Shown here in pieces: positions 1-7,003 of a stretch of DNA of 64,000 nt. The position numbers and the translations under genes were made by a program. Numbering within the stretch: position 1 is the first letter of the stretch; every line of letters starts with the position of its first letter. The notes under the pieces are model-generated. The model made no database searches and was not told where the DNA came from. It saw only the letters and a list, made by a program, of their open reading frames with translations. Location of the stretch: positions 1-64,000 of the forward strand of contig MIAG01000001.1 in assembly GCA_001829005.1 (NCBI GenBank), read 5' to 3'. The stretch is from Sphingobacteriia bacterium RIFOXYC2_FULL_35_18. Lineage in GTDB: Bacteria; Bacteroidota; Bacteroidia; Chitinophagales; Chitinophagaceae.

Positions 1-726
1 GAAGGAATTACAAGTATTTATTTGCTAAACTCGAACCATGTTAACCTATCAAATATACTTTTCAATAATGGAACTGCTTTATTGAGCCTAGCTTTGTTAT
101 TTATTGCTCCTTTGGTAATGTGGTACTTCATCTCCGATACAATTAAAAAAGCCAAAGAGAGCCGGTTTGCAACATCAGCGCTATCTCGAATTAAAAACGA
201 CCCCGCTATTTTTAATACACTTCTAGAAAAGCAGGATGAGATTGGAGAACTGCCTAAAAACTTAGGAATCATAATTGGAGATCAAAATGCAAAACATCGA
301 ATTGTAAAAATATGCAACCCGCATTGCGGCCCCTGTGCCAAAATGCATGTAAAACTTGAGCAATTATTGGCGCAGTTTAAAGATGTATCAGTACAAATTA
401 TATTTAATACACCTTTAAATACTAAAGACAGGCGGTATTTACCAACGAAACATTTATTAGCCATCGCCAACTCTGGCAAAGCAAATCATTCATTAAACCA
501 TGCATTAGATGACTGGTACACAGCACCGGTAAAACTGTATGATGCCTTTGCTGAAAAATACCCTGTAGACAACTTAGAAGACGAAAGACTTGATGATTGT
601 ATTAAAACTATGAGCAATTGGTGCAACCACCATAATATTTCAGCTACCCCTATTGTTTTTATTAACGGTTATAAATTACCAAAAAACTATTCAATCAATG
701 AACTGGCGCATATTTTGAAAGATTAA
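1..726 (+). CDS. Membrane thioredoxin-fold protein, C-terminal part (5' end outside window)
   Basis: The reading frame is open from the first base of the window, so the true start lies to the left. Visible parts are one hydrophobic membrane segment (about bases 70-135), a charged linker, and a thioredoxin-like domain with the redox motif CGPC (NPHCGPC, bases 316-336). Further on there is a TPIVFINGYKLP stretch, the usual cis-Pro region of DsbA/DsbG-like folds. In Bacteroidota this C-terminal arrangement is typical of proteins that fuse a vitamin K epoxide reductase membrane domain, sometimes with a C39 peptidase domain, to a thioredoxin domain, often beside exporters of GG-leader peptides. 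The membrane reductase part is not visible here, so that identity is inference. The thioredoxin domain itself is clear. It probably oxidises or isomerises disulfides of the Cys-rich peptide encoded at 2368-2622. Confidence 0.75.
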   Translation, partial: EGITSIYLLNSNHVNLSNILFNNGTALLSLALLFIAPLVMWYFISDTIKKAKESRFATSALSRIKNDPAIFNTLLEKQDEIGELPKNLGIIIGDQNAKHRIVKICNPHCGPCAKMHVKLEQLLAQFKDVSVQIIFNTPLNTKDRRYLPTKHLLAIANSGKANHSLNHALDDWYTAPVKLYDAFAEKYPVDNLEDERLDDCIKTMSNWCNHHNISATPIVFINGYKLPKNYSINELAHILKD

Positions 727-826
727 TATTTGCGAAGTAACTAGCTTAAAATTAATTGTTTTATTAAGTTAATCAATGCAAAGTAGTTATGCAATTTAAT
801 CGAAATATTAAACTGAATAATTGGGT

Positions 827-2314
827 CTATTCCATTTTAACTATTTTCAATATTTCCTCATATAAAACGCTTTCTGAGCTTGGTCTTGATAAATTCATAT
901 AGAATTTATCTTTTAGTTTATCGAAAATAAAGTACTGAGGTATATTCAATCCTCCTGACTCTTTCCTTTGTAAAAGATGTTCTAAAATTTCAACTTGGAT
1001 TTTCTTATCTGCAATATAATGGTAGCCATTTAAATAATATTTTTTTATTATTTCTTTCCACTTCGTTGAATCCCTTCTTTCATCAATAGATAAGTAAATT
1101 TTTTTAATCTTTAAAGAGTCTAATTGTTTTTCTAATTGACTTGTATAAGCAAATTCACCAATACAAGGTGCGCACCAAGTAGCCCAAACATCAATAAAGA
1201 AAAATCGTTCTTTATGAAAATTGAAAATCTCTTTTAATGAATTATAATTTTTTAATATTATTTCTTGATGGCTATATGCTTTTTGTCGAACCATTTTTAT
1301 TGAGTCATAAATGGCATTCATTTTTTTCAAGTACATAGAATTTGGGTAGTACTTAGCAAATACTATAGCATTTGCTTTATTTGACAAATTTTCATTATAA
1401 GGGGATATGATTGCTGGTAATAAAACTGAGTTTCCCCATGCGTTTTCCCTGTAAGTACTATCAAATAAAAAGAAATAATTTTCATAGATTTTCTTTAATA
1501 AAGTATCTTTTATTTTTAAATTACTTTTGATTTTTTCTGTTAAATATGTTTCATGAAACCTACTCCCTATATAAGTTTTTAATAAATACTTATCTGAAGC
1601 CCCTTGCTCTATAAATATCTTTTGAATTAAAGAATCGTAAAGATTTAGCATGGAACTTGATTTTGATCTTGCTTTTTTGTTTAAAAAATACCTAACAAGG
1701 TAACGATTCATACCTGCTTTTGTGTCAGAAAAATATAAATTATAAACTGGTGATGAAATTTTTTTCAATATTAATAATGAATCCCAAACCTTTAATTTCT
1801 GATTTAAAATTTCTTTATACTTCTCATACAATTCAAAAATATTTTCGTTACTAGATTCATTTATTATGCTGTCAATTGAAGGAAATGTTTTTGAAATAGG
1901 ATTAAATCTATCTCTATAAATATTATGAGCCACATAATTTGATTTTGCTAAACTAATTTTATAACTAGGTTTGCCAGTATTTTTTAAATCTGAATCTTTT
2001 GCTATTGTAACATCAACATCAATTGTATCACCTGGATTAACAGCCAATATTGCACCTCTCTGATTATTAAAAAGTAATCTAAAAAAGATTTCTGAATTTC
2101 GATCTAATTCTATTTGCATAGTTGAATCCATATGTTTTGTTATACTACCTTCATAATATGCTAAATCCAAAAAGTAATCATTATGTATATAATTACTATA
2201 TTTAATTGTATTATTATTAGATCCATGAATTCGAATATTTATTAACGATTTTTGACCAATACAGTTTGAAACTAATAGTACTCCGAATAAAAAGTAAATC
2301 AAATTGATTTTCAT
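827..2314 (-). CDS. Secreted TlpA-like thiol-disulfide oxidoreductase
   Basis: 495 residues. An N-terminal hydrophobic signal (residues 1-20, ending near SNC; the Cys could be lipidated but the lipobox is poor) precedes a long region of unknown fold. A C-terminal thioredoxin domain starts near residue 371 with FIDVWATWCAPC; the active cysteines are Cys381 and Cys384. An IPQYFIFDK stretch supplies the expected cis-Pro. This layout is typical of Bacteroidota TlpA/ResA-like periplasmic reductases. It lies downstream of the GG-leader peptide gene on the same strand, 53 bp away with a hairpin between them, so it may keep cysteines of that peptide, or of the export machinery, in the right redox state. 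The gene is strikingly AT-rich. A degraded paralogue of its last 80 codons lies at 6626-6868. Confidence 0.85.
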   Translation of the reverse strand: MKINLIYFLFGVLLVSNCIGQKSLINIRIHGSNNNTIKYSNYIHNDYFLDLAYYEGSITKHMDSTMQIELDRNSEIFFRLLFNNQRGAILAVNPGDTIDVDVTIAKDSDLKNTGKPSYKISLAKSNYVAHNIYRDRFNPISKTFPSIDSIINESSNENIFELYEKYKEILNQKLKVWDSLLILKKISSPVYNLYFSDTKAGMNRYLVRYFLNKKARSKSSSMLNLYDSLIQKIFIEQGASDKYLLKTYIGSRFHETYLTEKIKSNLKIKDTLLKKIYENYFFLFDSTYRENAWGNSVLLPAIISPYNENLSNKANAIVFAKYYPNSMYLKKMNAIYDSIKMVRQKAYSHQEIILKNYNSLKEIFNFHKERFFFIDVWATWCAPCIGEFAYTSQLEKQLDSLKIKKIYLSIDERRDSTKWKEIIKKYYLNGYHYIADKKIQVEILEHLLQRKESGGLNIPQYFIFDKLKDKFYMNLSRPSSESVLYEEILKIVKME

Positions 2315-2340
2315 AAACTAACTTAAAAAGTAAAAATTTA

Positions 2341-2369
2341 AAAGGCTATCCTAAGATAGCCTTTTTTTT
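2341..2369 (-). terminator. Hairpin between precursor peptide gene and TlpA gene
   Basis: A perfect stem AAAGGCTATC/GATAGCCTTT with a CTAA loop lies between the stop of the peptide gene (2368) and the start of the TlpA-like gene (2314). Read on the minus strand it is followed by a T-rich run (TTTTAAATTTTT), so it can act as an intrinsic or partial terminator. On the plus strand it is followed by eight or nine T. Such attenuating hairpins after a precursor gene would let the small peptide be made in excess over the downstream enzyme; that role is inferred. Confidence 0.7.
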
Positions 2370-2622
2370 AAAAGTTTGTACAACCTGTACAAGTTCCAAT
2401 ACCTTCTTCGCAATTTACTGTAAGATCATTCATTATAGCTTGTGAAGACGGTTGGGCAGGGCTATTCGGCTCATTATGAGCAGTATAATGCCATTGACCT
2501 GAACCGTAAGTACAAGTGCACTCACAAAAACTGTCATGCCCACCCTTTACTTTTTTCATTTGCAAACGAGTAAGGATGTCTGAACTTTCAAAGCTCATTT
2601 TTTCGAAAGAAATTGTTTTCAT
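2368..2622 (-). CDS. Cys-rich peptide precursor with GG leader (RiPP-like)
   Basis: 84 residues. The N-terminus (MKTISFEKMS) and the LQMKKVKGG end of the leader match the Bacteroidota natural-product precursor pattern, in which a K(x)KGG double glycine is cut by a C39 peptidase/ABC exporter. Predicted cleavage after Gly28 leaves a 56-residue core. The core has six cysteines: Cys33, 35 and 37 in FCECTC near the start, and Cys71, 78 and 81 near the end (GTCTGC). The middle is rich in Ser, Thr, Pro, Asn and Gln, with no charged clusters. The start ATG is preceded by an A/T-rich leader as is usual in this phylum. Neighbours encode two thioredoxin-fold proteins and, divergently, glycosyltransferases. 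The core looks like a disulfide-stabilised and possibly glycosylated secreted peptide. No known peptide is recognised, and the activity is unknown. Confidence 0.8.
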   Translation of the reverse strand: MKTISFEKMSFESSDILTRLQMKKVKGGHDSFCECTCTYGSGQWHYTAHNEPNSPAQPSSQAIMNDLTVNCEEGIGTCTGCTNF

Positions 2623-2707
2623 TTTTTATATTTTTTTGGTTAACAATAAATGCAATTTCAAAAAGCAGAGTCTAATATTATCGGACTCAGTTTAATGAAT
2701 TTTGGGT

Positions 2708-3700
2708 ATGCCTATAGTAACCGTTCAGAACCAATACTTAACATTTTTCCCTCCTCAGAATCTAACAACTAGTTATGTACTTACAACTAATTGGTTGTTA
2801 AAGCCTCATGAATCAGGCTTCCCAGAAGAATTAACCTACAAAGCTTATGATAACTGTAATGGACTTCAAGTAAAGAAATCATTAGAAAAAAAGAGCAAAC
2901 TAAGAGTAACATATATTTCAAATAGTGGAGATAATGAGGAATTATACTTTCTCATGCGTATTATTTCTTTATTTAATAAAATGTCTTCTATTCAAAGAAC
3001 GATTTATTGTGGCAAGACTGATATTGAATACTTAAAGCAAATATCGAATGAAGGAATTGAATTTGTTTTAAGAGAGGAGCAACAACAACTAGAAACAGAA
3101 GTAATTCTATGTTTTGGCTCTTCGACAATTCATTTTCTGAAATCAGGTTTACCCGTAATTATAGTAGGTACATATGGACTGGGCGGTCATATCACACCTG
3201 AAAATTTCGAATTTCTGTTAAAAAAGGGGTTTATGGGAAGGCCTGGTGGTGCATATAATGAGGAGATACCTATTGAATTACTTGCTGAAGAAATACTTGA
3301 AGTGCAACATAGTAGGATATTAATAAACCAAAATAAGCAAATACAGGCACTAATAAAAAAGAATCAAATTCCCGATTACGATACTTTATATAATCATTTA
3401 GAATTGTTTAGTATTGAGTATTGGATTAGTGATATCAAAAGGAGATGGCAATTGGATATGCAGTTAGCTAGTAATATTCAAATACTTACAAATGGCAAGA
3501 AAACTTTCTTAGTTCGACAACATATAAACGATGTTATGGCATCATTTAACGAAGTAGAGGCGTTGTTTTTTAAATATCTTTTAGAAAAGAGGTCCTCTAA
3601 GGAAGCTTATAACAAAGCAGCAATTCCTATAAAAGACTTCTGGCTAATGGTATCTGTATTGTGGGATAAAAAAATAATTATTCTTTATGCTAAGAGTTAG
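2708..3700 (+). CDS. GT-B glycosyltransferase-like protein with possible C-terminal winged-helix domain
   Basis: About 330 residues. I chose the ATG at 2708; a TTG two codons upstream is the only alternative before an in-frame stop. Roughly residues 65-210 look like the nucleotide-sugar half of a GT-B fold: a beta-strand/helix pattern followed by VILCFGSSTIHFLKSGLPVI, then a glycine-rich GTYGLGGHITPENF segment of the kind that binds the sugar nucleotide. The first ~60 residues are too short for a full acceptor domain. The last ~70 residues (from ILTNGKKTFLV to the end) have the pattern of a small winged-helix or PqqD-like domain, used in some RiPP enzymes for leader binding. I infer that only from pattern. 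It heads a plus-strand operon divergent from the peptide gene and overlaps or abuts the next gene. Confidence 0.5.
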   Translation: MPIVTVQNQYLTFFPPQNLTTSYVLTTNWLLKPHESGFPEELTYKAYDNCNGLQVKKSLEKKSKLRVTYISNSGDNEELYFLMRIISLFNKMSSIQRTIYCGKTDIEYLKQISNEGIEFVLREEQQQLETEVILCFGSSTIHFLKSGLPVIIVGTYGLGGHITPENFEFLLKKGFMGRPGGAYNEEIPIELLAEEILEVQHSRILINQNKQIQALIKKNQIPDYDTLYNHLELFSIEYWISDIKRRWQLDMQLASNIQILTNGKKTFLVRQHINDVMASFNEVEALFFKYLLEKRSSKEAYNKAAIPIKDFWLMVSVLWDKKIIILYAKS

Positions 3701-3722
3701 CGATTTGGAGCTTTCAGCTCAA

Positions 3723-5126
3723 ATGGAAGTGAGTATAATACTACCGTTGCTTACACTTTCTAGAATGCATAAAACTTGGATTCAAAACGATACCTTCTTT
3801 AGAACTGGTAATTTTGTAGAGTTAATAATTGTTACCAAGACGAAAAATAGAGCTAAAATAGAAAGTTGGATTTCTCAGGCCTTGCCTGCAAATTTATCAG
3901 TTATTTTTTTAGACTCAGTTTCAATTACAGACTGTTATCATAATGGGATTCGAAGATCGTCTTTTAATAATATTTTACTAATAACTCCTGAAAATATTGC
4001 ATCGAATGTTTCATTGCTTGAATTACTCCGACTAAAAAAAAACTATTCTAATAGTTATATTTTTTCTGTGGGAGTAACTAATACTCAGAAACAGAATATG
4101 GCACAATCATTATTGCTATCTAAGGTAGATATTCAGCAGATAAAATTAGAAAACTACGTATACTCAAACACCAATCAGTTTTTTGACAGTGTTCGAGTCT
4201 TATTGGGACAGTTTGGAAAATTAGAAATTAAAAGAGATGAAGTCTGTAATAACTATTTCCCCAAAACCTTTATCAAACCTTCAATAAAACACTTTGAAAA
4301 TCATACTAAAATAGAAAAAAATAAGCCTTCTGTAGATCCTGTTAATGGGCTTTCAAGTAATATAAAACTAATAAGCAATAAGTTTAAAAAGCTTATAGTT
4401 TATCCTCCACAAAAAATAAAAAATAAGCATAACATTATCTGTTTATTACAAGTTAAAAATGAAGCTCTCATCATTAAAGAAGCATTGGATCATTTTTCAG
4501 AACATTTCGACGGGATAATACTATTAGACGATGGAAGTACAGATAAAACCTTTGAAATTGCAACTACACCAAAACTACTATGTAAAGCTCAGAAGAAAAA
4601 TATAAATAAAGGCTTTAATGACCTAGAGAATAGAAATCTGTTATTAGAGATGGCATTTTTCTTCAAATCTGATTGGCTCATTTTTTTAGACGCAGATGAA
4701 AGACTTCACCATAAATATGATAATTTAAAGGATATATTACAAAGAACCCAAGCAAATGTTCTTGAATTTAAATGTGTGCATTTATGGGACTCAGCCGAAA
4801 AATATCGAGTTGATATACCTGAAGGTAGTAATGGGATAATGTCTCGGTGTAGGATGTTTCGGAATAAGGGTTGGATGCAAATTTACAGTAATAGAGAAAT
4901 ATATTTTACTGCTGTACCTTTCTTGAAAAACACTCAATCTGTGCCAATTCTAATTTTGCATTATGGATTAATGGATAAAGAAACACGACAAAGAAAATAT
5001 GATTTATATAAGTCCCAAGATAAAGAAGCGAAAAAACAGGGATATGATTATGAATATTTACTAGATGATGATCCTGCATTGGCAGATATTGAGCTTATTA
5101 AACTATCTACAGATAAAGTAATATGA
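3723..5126 (+). CDS. Two-domain family 2 glycosyltransferase
   Basis: 467 residues from the ATG at 3723 (MEVSIILPLL is a natural GT2 start). An ATG at 3687 would add 12 residues and overlap the previous gene by 14 bp. Residues ~1-190 have the alternating strand/helix look of a GT-A fold but lack a clear DxD and are probably non-catalytic. The second half is a good GT2 domain: NIICLLQVKNEALIIKEAL, then LLDDGSTDKT (bases ~4520-4550) and a DADER motif (4689-4703) that fits the metal/nucleotide-binding DxD. There is no membrane segment, so the enzyme is likely cytoplasmic and transfers a sugar from a nucleotide donor. The acceptor is unknown. By context it could be the Cys-rich peptide, a surface glycan or a lipid carrier. 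The next gene overlaps by 4 bp (ATGA), so the two are cotranscribed. Confidence 0.75.
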   Translation: MEVSIILPLLTLSRMHKTWIQNDTFFRTGNFVELIIVTKTKNRAKIESWISQALPANLSVIFLDSVSITDCYHNGIRRSSFNNILLITPENIASNVSLLELLRLKKNYSNSYIFSVGVTNTQKQNMAQSLLLSKVDIQQIKLENYVYSNTNQFFDSVRVLLGQFGKLEIKRDEVCNNYFPKTFIKPSIKHFENHTKIEKNKPSVDPVNGLSSNIKLISNKFKKLIVYPPQKIKNKHNIICLLQVKNEALIIKEALDHFSEHFDGIILLDDGSTDKTFEIATTPKLLCKAQKKNINKGFNDLENRNLLLEMAFFFKSDWLIFLDADERLHHKYDNLKDILQRTQANVLEFKCVHLWDSAEKYRVDIPEGSNGIMSRCRMFRNKGWMQIYSNREIYFTAVPFLKNTQSVPILILHYGLMDKETRQRKYDLYKSQDKEAKKQGYDYEYLLDDDPALADIELIKLSTDKVI

Positions 5127-6475
5127 TGAGATACTTTAAATGTTTGTTGTACTTTTTTTTATTGCTATTTCTTACCATTTTAAAAAATGGTAAAGGGATA
5201 AGAAAAATAGAGCAATATTTGATTGATAAAATAAACAACCAAGGTATATTTCATTTGAATGTAAGTTCTATTGAATATTTATTCCCTACTAAGTTTGTTC
5301 TAGATATACTACAAGTAAATAAAATCAATAGCTTTTCAATTGAGTTGAAAGAGTTTACTATTAAAGTTTCTTCACCTTTTTCCTTACAATTCTACACTCA
5401 ACAAATTAATATTTACAATAATGGTTCACTAGACATTAGCCTGCAAGATTGTAGCTGCAGAATAAGTGTTATTCCTTCTTTAGTGGGCATTAAAGTAATA
5501 ATACGTAATGAAATAGGAATCAAAAAGTTCATAATAGAAACCTTGATTGCAAGAAACTTTATTGCTAAAACAGTTGCAATTAATATAAATACTGGAGGAA
5601 TAGCTATACAACAAATACTATCGATTTTTCAAAGACTAAGCTTCCCTAAGCTGAAAAATATTAAGATTTCTGGTAGAAAAACTTTTCAATTACAATTTGT
5701 TTATGCATCTAATAAACCAATGAATTATTCATTTAAATATAATGAAACTGGTGTTTATGAAGTTAATAGTAAAAATATACACGAATTTAATTACTTGCAA
5801 AACAACAAAGCTCACACAATAATTGACAATAATAACAATATAAAAACATTTTTATTTAATGAAATGGACGAGGAATTCATATCCATAGTTGATATTCCTG
5901 ACATAGTACTTAAAACTATTATTACAACTGAAGATCCCAATTTTTTATTTCATAATGGGTTTGATATCGACTGTTTTGGCTTTGCGTTGGCTACAAATAT
6001 AGAAACCAGAAAATTAGCAAGAGGGGGCAGTACAATTACTATGCAATTGATTCGCAATCTTTATCTTGACAATAGTAAAACATTTAGTAGAAAAATGGAG
6101 GAAATTATTCTTACGTGGATTATTGAAGATCAGCTTCATGTTCCAAAAGATAAAATTCTTGAATTATATTTCAATAGAATAGAAATGGGCCCGGCTTTAT
6201 ATGGAATTAAAAATGCAGCTATGTTCTACTTTAATAAGCGAGTAGAAGATCTTACTTTATTAGACAGCCTCGTTTTGTCGTATATTATACCTAGACCGAA
6301 GTTCTTTTTGCCCGCTTTAATTAGCCAATCTCAAATACTTAAGAAAAATTTAAAATTACATTTAAAGAAATATGCTTTAATAATGAGTCAAAGAGAACTT
6401 ATAACAAAAGATGAGTTTAAAAAAATACAGTATACTATTCAATTTTCAAAGAGATTAGGTAAGCTTGAATTATAG
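5123..6475 (+). CDS. Monofunctional GT51 peptidoglycan transglycosylase-like protein
   Basis: 450 residues. A single N-terminal membrane segment (residues ~5-20) is followed by ~230 residues with no recognised fold, rich in beta-strand patterns. A GT51 glycosyltransferase domain then fills about residues 265-420. The family motifs are present in order: TTEDPNFLFHNGFD (with the catalytic Glu), GGSTITMQLIRN, RKMEEIILTWIIED and KDKILELYFNRIEMG. There is no transpeptidase domain, so it resembles MtgA-type enzymes that polymerise lipid II, but is longer because of the extra middle domain. The GGSTITMQL segment has Met where most GT51 proteins have Gln. It overlaps the GT2 gene by 4 bp. Why a cell-wall polymerase sits in a peptide locus is unclear: self-protection, target decoy or simple hitch-hiking are all possible. 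Confidence 0.8.
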   Translation: MMRYFKCLLYFFLLLFLTILKNGKGIRKIEQYLIDKINNQGIFHLNVSSIEYLFPTKFVLDILQVNKINSFSIELKEFTIKVSSPFSLQFYTQQINIYNNGSLDISLQDCSCRISVIPSLVGIKVIIRNEIGIKKFIIETLIARNFIAKTVAININTGGIAIQQILSIFQRLSFPKLKNIKISGRKTFQLQFVYASNKPMNYSFKYNETGVYEVNSKNIHEFNYLQNNKAHTIIDNNNNIKTFLFNEMDEEFISIVDIPDIVLKTIITTEDPNFLFHNGFDIDCFGFALATNIETRKLARGGSTITMQLIRNLYLDNSKTFSRKMEEIILTWIIEDQLHVPKDKILELYFNRIEMGPALYGIKNAAMFYFNKRVEDLTLLDSLVLSYIIPRPKFFLPALISQSQILKKNLKLHLKKYALIMSQRELITKDEFKKIQYTIQFSKRLGKLEL

Positions 6476-6625
6476 TTTTTATAAGGGCAAATACTATTAG
6501 CCTGTTGCCACTTCTATACAATGATTTTAGTAATATTCATAAATTTAAAAAGGGCGGAAATTTGAAAAAAATCAACCATAGAAATTCCAAAGATTTCTAA
6601 AAGATTAATTTGATCAAGAAGTTGA

Positions 6626-6868
6626 CTAATTTGCAAGAGAAACAATTTTCTTAACTTCTTCGTATAAAATATCCTTTGAACTAGGCCTTGATAAATTCAT
6701 GTAATATTTATTTTTGAACTTATCATAAAGAATATATTGAGGTATAGTTAAGCTCCCATTTTCATTCTTCTTTAATAATCTTTTTAGTATGTCGGCTTGT
6801 ATGCCATTTCCTGCTAGAAAGTGACTCCCTTTTAAAATGTACTTAGTGATTGCACTTTTCCATTTACT
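6626..6868 (-). pseudogene. Remnant of a second TlpA-like gene (last 80 codons)
   Basis: On the minus strand the frame runs from SKWKSAITKY to an intact stop at 6626-6628 and aligns without gaps to the last ~78 residues of the TlpA-like protein encoded at 827-2314. By hand I count about 43 identities in 78, including IPQY, YMNLSRPSS and LYEE. The frame meets a stop immediately upstream (near 6875), and no start codon, signal sequence or CxxC motif remains. It is therefore a 5'-truncated gene, not an expressed protein. Its upstream end coincides within a few bases with the end of comM homology, marking a recombination junction. The 150 bases between the GT51 stop and this remnant show nothing recognisable. 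Confidence 0.85.
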
Positions 6869-6930
6869 TCTATACTAATGGTGATGGCATCTACCCCTTG
6901 CACCGAACTGCCAAATGCTTTAACAAACAT
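6862..6930 (-). pseudogene. comM: First ~23 codons of yifB/comM, truncated
   Basis: Reading leftward from the ATG at 6930, the first 23 codons are MFVKAFGSSVQGVDAITISI followed by EVN. This is the highly conserved N-terminus of YifB/ComM, the Mg-chelatase-like AAA+ helicase (usually ~510 residues) that promotes branch migration during natural transformation. After codon 23 the similarity stops and the sequence becomes the tail of a TlpA-like gene in another frame; the comM frame ends within about nine more codons. The two homologies share 7 bases (AGTAAAT) at the junction. The rest of comM is not in the window and could lie beyond the left edge if the island was inserted, or be deleted. Confidence 0.75.
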
Positions 6931-6944
6931 GTTCTTGTTTTAAT

Positions 6945-6967
6945 AGCACAAAATCAGCATTTGTGCT
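6945..6967. promoter_or_regulatory. Inverted repeat between comM remnant and metallophosphoesterase gene
   Basis: Perfect 8-bp arms AGCACAAA/TTTGTGCT separated by 7 bases. It lies in the 73-bp divergent spacer upstream of the gene at 7004 and of the old comM start at 6930. It could be an operator for either direction or a small hairpin. A weak -7-like TAACTTTC follows at 6992-6999, just before the ATG at 7004. Confidence 0.35.
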
Positions 6968-7003
6968 GGTATAATTATTGGTGTTTATACCTAACTTTCG
7001 CCC

